A DNA stretch of 21,721 bases, taken from the NCBI GenBank assembly GCA_028715585.1, contig JAQURN010000006.1, forward strand, positions 1 to 21,721. Direction: 5' to 3'. Source of the stretch: Actinomycetota bacterium (lineage in GTDB: Bacteria > Actinomycetota > Geothermincolia > Fen-727 > JAQURN01). The position numbers were made by a program, and so were the translations under genes. The notes under the pieces were generated by a model. The model ran no database searches, was not told where the DNA came from, and worked only from the letters and a program-made list of their open reading frames with translations. How positions within the stretch are numbered: the first letter of the stretch is position 1; the number at the start of each line of letters is the position of its first letter. Of this stretch, positions 15,089 through 21,721 are shown piece after piece.

Positions 15089-16657
15089 GTGATGGCACTG
15101 GGAACGAACCCGCTTGATGGGAACCAGAGAGAGAAAAAACTGAATCATATATCCCTTGCCGTGCTCCTTGTATTGGTTATCGGCTATATTGTCCTTTTTT
15201 CTTTACTCTCCATATATAGCCACTCGAATTTGCGTGCTCCTTCTTACGATACGGCTATTTTCAGCCAGGTCGTCTGGAAACTTTCACATTTCAAAGAGCC
15301 TGTCTCTACTTTAAGAGGCATGAATTTCTTCGGGGACCACATGGTCCCAATTCTGTTTCTTCTTGTTCCTCTTTACTGGGTTGGCGCTGATACCATCGGG
15401 TTGCTGGTAGTTCAAACCGTAGCCATTGCCGCTGGAGCGCTCATTCTGTACTTGCTTGCCAGGAGGAAGATTGGAGGCAGGTGGGTTCCCGTTTGCGTTT
15501 CAGTTTCCTATCTTCTTTATCCCGCCTTACAAAACATGAATCTCTTTGCGTTTCACCCCGAGGCGATTGCCACCTTCTTTTTTCTCTCAGCTGTGCTTGC
15601 CGTTGACGACCGAAAGTTCGGCTGGTTTTTTGCCTGCTCTATTCTTGCGATGGTTTGCAAAGAAGACATGGCGCTCGCCATTCTCGTTTTGGGGGTGGTA
15701 GTCTATTTCAAGTATGACCGCCGTGTGGGAATGATTGCATCTATAGGCTCCTTTGCTTATTTTCTGCTCGCTATCCTTGTCATAATGCCCCTTTTCTCAC
15801 CAGAGGGATATCAATACACCTCTAGGCTGTCCTTATTCGGGGAGACCACTTTCGAAGCTATAAAGAATTTCTTAATTCGACCGCTGAGAACCGCGGATAT
15901 CCTTTCTACCCGGATGAACTTACGTTACATCTTCGATCTCTTCATGCCTGTTGCGTTTATCTCTTTTTTTTCTCCTATTTATCTTCTTCCAGCTCTTCCC
16001 GCCTTTGTGATAAACATTGTGAGTGACTTCGCTCCACAACACACTATCCTTTGTCAATACACCGCTGCGATTACGCCGTTTGTTTTCGCGGCGGGTGTTT
16101 TTGGCTTGAAGAAGTTCAAAGAGTGGGCAGGAGAAGGGGCCCAGGTCAAGAAAGTTCTTGGCGCGGTAGGAGGCATATTGCTTGCATGTTCTCTCGCGGG
16201 CAATTTCTACCTTAGCCCGAGCCCTCTTTCGGAAAAATGGACGAGTAAAGATTATGTGGGGGATTCGCATGTAAAGGTGGTCAAGGAAGGGCTTTCTAAA
16301 ATTCCCTCAAAAGCTTCTGTGTCTGCCCAAAGGTCGCTTCTCGTTGAGCTTTCTTGCCGGGATGAGCTCTACGAATTTCCAAACCCGTTTATAGATTACG
16401 TGAGTGATGAATACTATAAGTCATTGGGTAAACTTTCAGAAGTTGTGTTTCCAGGGCTTTATCAGCGACGAGAAGGGAAAACTGTGAAGAAGACTACGAA
16501 AGTCCCTCGGGTTGATTATGTTGCCCTAGATGAAAAATCGATTTCCTACCCACTAGATGAAGCCGAGTGCAAAAGGCTCGAGGCGCGACTCGTAAATGAG
16601 GGGGGCTACGTCCAGGTTTTTAGAAAGGATGGAGTTGTAATTCTTAAAAGAATCTGA
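15089..16657 (+). CDS. DUF2079 multi-pass membrane protein
   Basis: A polytopic membrane protein that matches the DUF2079 family, whose biochemical role is unknown but whose layout is GT-C-like. Visible family marks: SYDTAIFSQVVWKLSHF with an Asp in the first outside loop, then GMNFFGDHMVPILFLLVPLYWVG, FHPEAIATFFFLSAVLA, VCKEDMALAILVLG, and a C-terminal soluble part with SAQRSLLVELSCRDELYEFPNPF. About ten membrane segments are apparent. The frame opens with GTG 15044, which lacks any ribosome site. The GTG at 15089 (or the ATG at 15092) has AAGGGAA eight (or eleven) bases upstream, so I place the start there; the longer form would add 15 polar residues. It sits between two other putative GT-C genes and may transfer a lipid-linked sugar. 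Confidence 0.78.
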   Translation: MMALGTNPLDGNQREKKLNHISLAVLLVLVIGYIVLFSLLSIYSHSNLRAPSYDTAIFSQVVWKLSHFKEPVSTLRGMNFFGDHMVPILFLLVPLYWVGADTIGLLVVQTVAIAAGALILYLLARRKIGGRWVPVCVSVSYLLYPALQNMNLFAFHPEAIATFFFLSAVLAVDDRKFGWFFACSILAMVCKEDMALAILVLGVVVYFKYDRRVGMIASIGSFAYFLLAILVIMPLFSPEGYQYTSRLSLFGETTFEAIKNFLIRPLRTADILSTRMNLRYIFDLFMPVAFISFFSPIYLLPALPAFVINIVSDFAPQHTILCQYTAAITPFVFAAGVFGLKKFKEWAGEGAQVKKVLGAVGGILLACSLAGNFYLSPSPLSEKWTSKDYVGDSHVKVVKEGLSKIPSKASVSAQRSLLVELSCRDELYEFPNPFIDYVSDEYYKSLGKLSEVVFPGLYQRREGKTVKKTTKVPRVDYVALDEKSISYPLDEAECKRLEARLVNEGGYVQVFRKDGVVILKRI

Positions 16658-16703
16658 ATACTTACTTTTTGGCAACACCTCGTTTTTTACAGGAGAAGGT
16701 GGC

Positions 16704-19067
16704 ATGAACGAGAAGGAGCGGTGGAATAAAAAAGATTGGATTGCCATTGGGATTCTCTTTGGGCTTGTGGTTTTGGGATGGTTCAAAGCCATTTTCCTGC
16801 AAGGGTATTCATTTGGGGTGGAAGGGGATTTCATACGGCAGTTCTATCCTGCTCGCTTCTTTGCTGTGGAGTCGTTAAAAAAGGGAACATTTCCCCTATG
16901 GTGTCCCTATCTTTTAGGCGGGCACCCGTTCCTTGCCTCTTATCAGACTGCTATGTTTTATCCTCCCAATTTCTTAATGCTGATTTCTTATGCCCTTGCT
17001 GGCGCTCAATTTACGGTTAGGGCTCTCAATATTTTCGTGGTCCTTCACTTCTTTATGGCTGGTGTTTTCACTTACATTCTTTTGCGCGACTTTGGAATTG
17101 GAAGAGGAGGCTCCCTCATCGGAGGGATTACGTATATGTTCTCTGGTTGCCTAGTAGCACATGCTGGACATGTAAACCAGGTGAGTGCGGCATCTTGGGT
17201 TCCTCTCATATTTTTCTTTTTCAACCGCTCGCTGGAAAAGAAGAAGTTTTCTTATGCCGTTGCGGCAGGCATCGTGTTCGGCATTTCTCTGCTTTCCGGA
17301 CATCTCCAGCCCCTTTTGTACCTTGGTTTTTTTCTTGCGCTATTCATCTTTTACCATGGAATAAAGACTGCAAGAGAGACAAGGGGCAAAGGTTTTTTAT
17401 TTGCCCTTGGTTCTCTTTGTGTCATGGTGGTGGTTGGGGCTGCGCTTGCCTCGGTTCAGCTTTTACCGACATATGAGTTCACGAAGCTTTCAGTGAGAAG
17501 CGAAATACCGTTTTCTATGGCTTCGACCTTTAGCCTTCCCCCAAAGCAAGTGATAACTCTTCTTTTCCCCCATTTTTACGGCACAAACCCCGATGTTTAT
17601 ATTGGTGCCTGGGAAGGCATGTGGGAGGTTTATGGCTATGCGGGTATCGTGAGCGGAGCTCTCGCAGTGATAGCTTTCCTTGATAAGAAGCACAGGAAGT
17701 TTACAATCTTTCTTTGGATTGCGCTGGTTCTCTCTGTAGTGCTTGCCCTTGGGCCGGAAGGTTACTTGTTTACCGCTCTTTACCATTCGAGATTCCTTTT
17801 CAACAAGTTCAGATGCCCGGCGCGGGCGCTTCTCCTTTTTGGATTTACCGTTTCGTTGCTTTCGGGGATTGGAACTAACTACCTCATCAGATTTTTCCCT
17901 GCCCATAAGAAGAAAAGGAATCTAGATTCGGCTACCAGGCTGCTCCTATATCTGTTTGGCGTCTTTTGTGCGGGGGTTACTTGCGTTGCCTTGTTTTTGA
18001 ATTCTAGGGGGGAAGAGCGAGCCCTTGCGAACGGCTTTGCCATGAGGAGCATGGTAATGCCCACAGTCTTTTTTGCGGTACTGGTGGCATTTGTTTTTAT
18101 TGTTCGCTTGGGCAAGCTCGATCCAGGAGTTTTGGCTACCGGGATTTTAGTGCTGGTGGCAGTTGACCTTCTTGCGTTCAATGTGCCATGGGTGATAAAA
18201 CCTATTGAGCAGGATAGTTTATATAAAGATGCCTGCGCGTGCCGGTATATTTCCAGGTACAAAGGACCTTTTCGCGTGGAGACCGATGCAGCGACCCTAT
18301 ATGAGTGCTTGGATAATGGCGCGATATATGGGGTGGAAAAGAGCTCTGGTGATGATTCCCTCATTTTTAAAGATTACGTCCTCTACCGGAATATTGTTTC
18401 TCTGGAATGGCCGGGCGTGCAGAAAAAGCTTTTCTCTTCTGAGGGTATAAAGTCTCCTCTTCTGGACGCCATGAATGACTTGTTCTTCATTTCCGCGGAT
18501 CAGATTACCCCTTCTCTTGCAGAGGGGAAGTTCGATTTCATTGGTCAGTTCGAGGGAGTGAACGTGTACAGGAACCGTCATTTTGTTCCGAGAGCTCGCC
18601 TTGCTGACGCTCTGACCGTCAAAGACAAAGATGCCGCACTCAGGATTATCGAGCAAACAAGGGGAAAATGCCTCGAGGGCCCTGCCTTGCTTGCCCTGGA
18701 GGGGGAGAGAGGTATGAAAGAGGGGGAGTTTTTGAGGGCGACCCCCGGCTGCGTTCAAGTGGCGAAATATGAATCTAACCGCGTTGTTATCGAGACTGAT
18801 CCTTCGTGCCGTGGATTACTGGTCCTATCCGATGTCTGTTATCCTGGGTGGGAAGTTTTTGTTGATGGAAAAAGGGAACAGATACACCGGGCGAATTATC
18901 TTTTCAGGGGTGTAATTCTAGAGGGAGGGCAGAAGAAAGTTGAATTCCGTTTCAGTCCAAGGAGTTTCCGTGTCGGAGCCATTATTTCAGTCGCCGCTTT
19001 GGTGTTCCTGGCGATTTATGGGCTGTACCTTTTCATTGCTAGGAGAAAGTGGAGGTTCGAAGCATAA
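16704..19067 (+). CDS. YfhO-family multi-pass membrane protein (putative GT-C)
   Basis: A 787-residue polytopic membrane protein of the YfhO family. In Bacillus, YfhO has been linked to glycosylation of lipoteichoic acid using a lipid-linked sugar. Family signs: one N-terminal TM (IAIGILFGLVVLGWFKAIF), then GVEGDFIRQFYPARFF with the likely catalytic Asp, GTFPLWCPYLLGGHPFLASYQTAMFYPPNFL, and later HVNQVSAASWVPLIFFFF. A beta-rich outside domain near the C-terminus contains LSDVCYPGWEVFVDGKREQIHRANYLFRGVILEGG, the YfhO hallmark. A last TM and a short basic tail (ARRKWRFEA) end the protein. The ATG at 16704 has AGGAG and AAGG upstream. The next gene, a GT2 polyprenyl-phosphate sugar synthase, starts directly after the stop, which pairs donor synthesis with transfer. 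Confidence 0.85.
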   Translation: MNEKERWNKKDWIAIGILFGLVVLGWFKAIFLQGYSFGVEGDFIRQFYPARFFAVESLKKGTFPLWCPYLLGGHPFLASYQTAMFYPPNFLMLISYALAGAQFTVRALNIFVVLHFFMAGVFTYILLRDFGIGRGGSLIGGITYMFSGCLVAHAGHVNQVSAASWVPLIFFFFNRSLEKKKFSYAVAAGIVFGISLLSGHLQPLLYLGFFLALFIFYHGIKTARETRGKGFLFALGSLCVMVVVGAALASVQLLPTYEFTKLSVRSEIPFSMASTFSLPPKQVITLLFPHFYGTNPDVYIGAWEGMWEVYGYAGIVSGALAVIAFLDKKHRKFTIFLWIALVLSVVLALGPEGYLFTALYHSRFLFNKFRCPARALLLFGFTVSLLSGIGTNYLIRFFPAHKKKRNLDSATRLLLYLFGVFCAGVTCVALFLNSRGEERALANGFAMRSMVMPTVFFAVLVAFVFIVRLGKLDPGVLATGILVLVAVDLLAFNVPWVIKPIEQDSLYKDACACRYISRYKGPFRVETDAATLYECLDNGAIYGVEKSSGDDSLIFKDYVLYRNIVSLEWPGVQKKLFSSEGIKSPLLDAMNDLFFISADQITPSLAEGKFDFIGQFEGVNVYRNRHFVPRARLADALTVKDKDAALRIIEQTRGKCLEGPALLALEGERGMKEGEFLRATPGCVQVAKYESNRVVIETDPSCRGLLVLSDVCYPGWEVFVDGKREQIHRANYLFRGVILEGGQKKVEFRFSPRSFRVGAIISVAALVFLAIYGLYLFIARRKWRFEA

Positions 19068-19760
19068 TTGAAACTTTCGGTTATCATTCCCGCGCACAAC
19101 GAGGAGCCAACGGTAGAAGAAGCGACGAGGAGGGCATTGGATGTTGACCTCGAGGACACCGAGCGTGAACTCATAATTGTGAACGATGGCTCTACCGACT
19201 CTACGAGGGAAAAATTGAAAAGCTTCGAGGGGATGGAGAATGTCATCATTCTCGACCACCCCGTGAATAAAGGAAAGGGTGCGGCTATAAGGACTGCGCT
19301 TTCCTATGTCTCTGGCGATATAGTTGTAATCCAGGATGCCGATTTGGAATATGACCCAAGGGATTTCCCCGCTCTTATTGCTCCTATTATTTCTGGAGAA
19401 GCTGATGTCGTTTACGGTAGTCGTTTCCGGGGAAAGGCAGAAAACATGGCTCTCGCAAATTTTATAGCGAACAAAATCCTTGCTTGGCTTACTACTTTGC
19501 TTTTCTTCAAGAGGGTTACAGATGAGGCTACCTGCTACAAGGCTTTTAGGACGGAGGTTCTCAAGTCCTTCGACATAAAAAGCAATGGCTTTGAATTCTG
19601 CCCCGAGGTTACTGCCAAGACGCTAAGGGGTGGCTACCGATACAAAGAAGTTCCCATATCTTACCATGCGAGAACGGTTGAAGCCGGCAAGAAAATTACT
19701 GCCCGGGATGGATTAAAAGCGGTGTGGACCCTTCTTCGCTACAGAATTTTCAGGAAGTGA
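19068..19760 (+). CDS. DPM1-like GT2 glycosyltransferase (polyprenyl-phosphate sugar synthase)
   Basis: A 230-residue GT2 (GT-A fold) enzyme without membrane segments, like dolichol-phosphate mannose synthase DPM1. It would move a sugar from a nucleotide donor to polyprenyl phosphate at the inner face of the membrane. Motifs: SVIIPAHNEEPTVEEA at the N-terminus, LIIVNDGSTDSTREKL, NKGKGAAIRTAL, the metal-binding DxD in IQDADLEYDPRDF, GSRFRG, and ATCYKAFRTEVLKSF with the acceptor-side residues. The TTG at 19068 begins right after the TAA of the YfhO gene (19065-19067), with GGAGG about a dozen bases before it, so the two are translationally coupled. It most probably supplies the lipid-linked donor for one or more of the three membrane proteins encoded just upstream. 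Sugar identity unknown. Confidence 0.88.
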   Translation: MKLSVIIPAHNEEPTVEEATRRALDVDLEDTERELIIVNDGSTDSTREKLKSFEGMENVIILDHPVNKGKGAAIRTALSYVSGDIVVIQDADLEYDPRDFPALIAPIISGEADVVYGSRFRGKAENMALANFIANKILAWLTTLLFFKRVTDEATCYKAFRTEVLKSFDIKSNGFEFCPEVTAKTLRGGYRYKEVPISYHARTVEAGKKITARDGLKAVWTLLRYRIFRK

Positions 19761-19772
19761 ACTAGGAGCACT

Positions 19773-19801
19773 CTGAAATCGTATTCTCTTTCTGATATGA
19801 T
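19773..19801 (+). promoter_or_regulatory. Possible internal promoter before the ABC exporter genes
   Basis: CTGAAA (19773-19778) and TATGAT (19796-19801) are 17 bases apart, in the 59-base gap after the GT2 gene, one of the larger gaps inside the + strand unit. Transcription would begin near 19808, only about a dozen bases before the GTG at 19820. Modest match, so exporter genes may also simply be read from the upstream promoter. Confidence 0.3.
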
Positions 19802-19819
19802 AATCCGCTCGATAATGAA

Positions 19820-20683
19820 GTGGATACGGAAGCAGCCGTGACAAAGAAGAAAAAAGTAGAACTCGAAACAAGGCTTTCAACGAGACTAAAAGATTTGTTC
19901 TCTCACCACGAGCTCTTGCGCAACATGATTACCAAGGAGCTCAAAGTAAAGTACAAAAGCTCTGTTCTGGGCTTCTTGTGGTCTTTTATAAACCCACTGG
20001 TAATGCTCATAGTTTTCAGCATCGTCTTTAGCATCTTTACTAGGGGTGGAGATATCCAGTGGTATGCGGTTTATCTCATGTCTGCGCTCTTGCCGTGGAA
20101 TTTTTTTGTGGGTTCTCTCATGCAAGCGACGTCTTCCGTTGTTGCCAATGCAGGGCTTGTCAAGAAGATTTATTTTCCAAGGGAGATACTTCCGATATCC
20201 GCTGTTGGAGCCAACTTGGTTCACTTCCTTCTTCAGTCGGCGGTCTTTTTTGTCTTCCTACTCATCATAGGATGGCATTTTTCAATCCTGGTTCTCCTTT
20301 TTCCGTTGGTAACCCTCTTGGAATGCACCTTCCTTTTGGGGCTTGCGTTTTTTCTCTCCGCCGCGGATGTTTATTTGAGAGATACACAACACTTTGTAGA
20401 GGTTCTCACCATGGCTTGGTTTTGGATTACCCCCATTGTCTACCCTATCAGCCTGGTGAGGGACGCTTTTCCGGACATGCTGAAGTTTTATTTGGCGAAT
20501 CCCATGGCGAATATAGCTCTGATCTGGCAATACATAATCTACAACCCGAAGCATTACGCGCCTCACGCGGCATATATTTCCCGTTGGGGAATCCTTGGAA
20601 CTGTTTTGGTTTCTATTGCACTCCTTATTGGTGGCTATATTTTTTTCGTGAGGAAAGAGCGAGGTTTCGCGCAACAGATTTGA
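19820..20683 (+). CDS. wzm: ABC-2 type polysaccharide exporter permease
   Basis: A 287-residue permease of the ABC-2 family (Wzm/TagG/KpsM type), which forms the membrane channel for lipid-linked glycan export. The N-terminal interface helix HELLRNMITKELKVKYKSSVLGFLWSFINP is the family hallmark, followed by six hydrophobic segments: MLIVFSIVFSIF, YLMSALLPWNFFVGSLM, VHFLLQSAVFFVFLLIIGW, ILVLLFPLVTLLECTFLLGLAFF, AWFWITPIVYP, and ILGTVLVSIALLIGGYIFFV. The conserved DVYLRD motif (residues about 187-192) precedes the last part. The GTG at 19820 has no clear ribosome site; a GTG at 19838 has GGAAG five bases before it and would shorten the protein by six residues. The ATPase gene follows 9 bases after the stop. 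Confidence 0.9.
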   Translation: MDTEAAVTKKKKVELETRLSTRLKDLFSHHELLRNMITKELKVKYKSSVLGFLWSFINPLVMLIVFSIVFSIFTRGGDIQWYAVYLMSALLPWNFFVGSLMQATSSVVANAGLVKKIYFPREILPISAVGANLVHFLLQSAVFFVFLLIIGWHFSILVLLFPLVTLLECTFLLGLAFFLSAADVYLRDTQHFVEVLTMAWFWITPIVYPISLVRDAFPDMLKFYLANPMANIALIWQYIIYNPKHYAPHAAYISRWGILGTVLVSIALLIGGYIFFVRKERGFAQQI

Positions 20684-20692
20684 GGAGTTTTC

Positions 20693-21721
20693 ATGCCCTA
20701 TGCCGTCCAGATTGAGAACGTCTCGAAGATGTTCAGGCTCTATCACGAGAACGTGCAGAGCTTGAAAGAGAAGATACTTTTCTTTCACAGAAGGGGATAC
20801 GAAGAGTTCATGGCTCTCAAGGACGTTTCCCTTTACATCGAGGAGGGGGAGACTCTTGGAATAATAGGTCCCAATGGCTCTGGTAAATCAACTCTTCTCA
20901 AGTGCATTTCCAAGATTTTATATCCAGACAAGGGAAAGATTGTCACGAATGGAAGCATTGCTGCTTTGCTCGAGCTGGGGGCAGGGTTCCAACCGGATTT
21001 GACCGGGAGGGAAAATATTTACTTGAATGCCTCTATTCTCGGCTTTTCGAAGAAGGAAATTGATAAGAGGTATGACGAAATAGTTAGGTTCGCCGAGCTG
21101 GAGAGGTTCATAGACGAATATGTTCGGAATTACTCGAGCGGGATGTATGTAAGGCTTGGATTTGCGATTGCCATAAACGTAGATCCTGACATCCTCATAG
21201 TGGATGAGGTTTTGATGGTTGGCGACGAGGCATTTCAGCGTAAATGTCTCAACCGCATTCAGGAAATTAAAGATTCAGGGAAAACTATCATCTGGGTTAC
21301 CCATGCCGTGGATCTCACGAAGGAAATCTGCGATAGGGTAGTAATGCTGGACCATGGCGAGATTGTCAAAGAAGGCGAACCAAGGGATGTCGTAAATTAC
21401 TACCACCAATTCATGGAAGAGGAATTTCATCCTACAGAGCGCGGCAACAAGCAGATAGAGATTGAGTTTATCGAGCTTCTCGATGAGGAGGGAAATGCTT
21501 CGAGCGACTTCAACACAGGGCAGAGTATGCGGATAAGAGTCCATTACCATGCGGTAGAGGCAACGGACGACCCGGTTTTTGGTTTCAGCATTGAGGACTT
21601 GCGCGGATATACTGTTTATGGAACGAATACAATGCTAAAATCAGTGGATATGGAAACAGTGGCGGGCAAAGGAGTTGTGGAGTTTCACTTGAAATCCCTT
21701 CCGATGCTCGAGGGCCGGTAT
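20693..21721 (+). CDS. wzt: ABC polysaccharide exporter ATPase with Wzt-like C-terminal domain, 3' partial
   Basis: Reads open for 343 codons from ATG 20693 to the window edge; the ATG has GAGGAG six bases upstream. The N-terminal ABC domain carries Walker A GPNGSGKS (59-66), ELGAGFQPDLTGRENIYLN after it (as in Wzt/TagH), signature YSSGM (147-151), Walker B ILIVDE (167-172) and H-loop His204. After about residue 250 a beta-rich part begins (IEIEFIELLDEEGNASSDFNTGQSMRIRVHYHA). This fits the C-terminal carbohydrate-binding domain of Wzt, which in O-antigen systems recognises the modified end of the finished chain. With the adjacent permease it would flip a lipid-linked glycan across the cytoplasmic membrane. 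The C-terminal end is missing. Confidence 0.9.
   Translation, partial: MPYAVQIENVSKMFRLYHENVQSLKEKILFFHRRGYEEFMALKDVSLYIEEGETLGIIGPNGSGKSTLLKCISKILYPDKGKIVTNGSIAALLELGAGFQPDLTGRENIYLNASILGFSKKEIDKRYDEIVRFAELERFIDEYVRNYSSGMYVRLGFAIAINVDPDILIVDEVLMVGDEAFQRKCLNRIQEIKDSGKTIIWVTHAVDLTKEICDRVVMLDHGEIVKEGEPRDVVNYYHQFMEEEFHPTERGNKQIEIEFIELLDEEGNASSDFNTGQSMRIRVHYHAVEATDDPVFGFSIEDLRGYTVYGTNTMLKSVDMETVAGKGVVEFHLKSLPMLEGRY

Noticed and set aside
20059..20715. 218-codon + strand open frame inside the permease gene
   Set aside because: It is the shifted-frame shadow of the permease, which has clear family motifs; the product is Cys- and Phe-rich and has no start site.
1..21721. CRISPR array, tRNA, rRNA, insertion sequence or phage genes
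   Set aside because: No regularly spaced direct repeats, tRNA-like cloverleaf, rRNA stretch, transposase or integrase frame was seen on reading; a dedicated search (tRNAscan, Infernal) could still find small RNAs.

Overview
The window reads as a piece of an anaerobic bacterial chromosome. Anaeroby is suggested by a 2-hydroxyacyl-CoA dehydratase subunit next to a two-gene SufC/SufB-type iron-sulfur assembly pair. The tandem WYLAEGYT-type repeats of the large secreted protein, the frequent TTG and GTG starts and the moderate GC content bring uncultured deep-branching Actinobacteriota to mind, but this is a low-confidence inference. No rRNA, tRNA, CRISPR array, insertion sequence or integrase was seen. 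Genes are tightly packed and no stretch over 300 bases lacks one.

Left part (1-3333): the 3' end of a dehydratase gene on the + strand runs tail to tail into a sufC-sufB operon on the - strand. The two stop codons are 3 bases apart and lie under a nested stem-loop. The operon has a good extended -10 promoter near 3014. Upstream is an unrecognised 85-residue gene on the - strand.

Middle left (3334-6612): a divergent region with two perfect inverted repeats separates the small gene from an XRE-type regulator. The regulator is followed by a 914-residue secreted protein with eight FG-GAP/VCBS-like repeats and four 105-residue repeats. This gene ends tail to tail against the next operon, with a 10-bp stem-loop over both stops.

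Right part (6600-21721): a surface-glycan locus built from two divergent transcription units that share a 215-base promoter region. The left unit (- strand, 10970 to 6600) encodes a coiled-coil/Rossmann-like protein, two GT4 glycosyltransferases and a methyltransferase with an extra N-terminal region. The right unit (+ strand, from 11186) encodes RmlD, a GT4 enzyme, a PMT/ArnT-like GT-C protein, a DUF2079 protein, a YfhO protein, a DPM1-like GT2 and the Wzm/Wzt ABC exporter. The Wzt gene runs off the window.

A working model: cytoplasmic GT4 enzymes and RmlD build a (deoxy)hexose-containing chain on a lipid carrier. Methylation may cap it, and Wzm/Wzt may export it. The GT2 would charge a polyprenyl phosphate that feeds one or more of the three multi-pass membrane proteins, which add sugars outside the membrane. 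The families are recognised from sequence; the pathway is inference.
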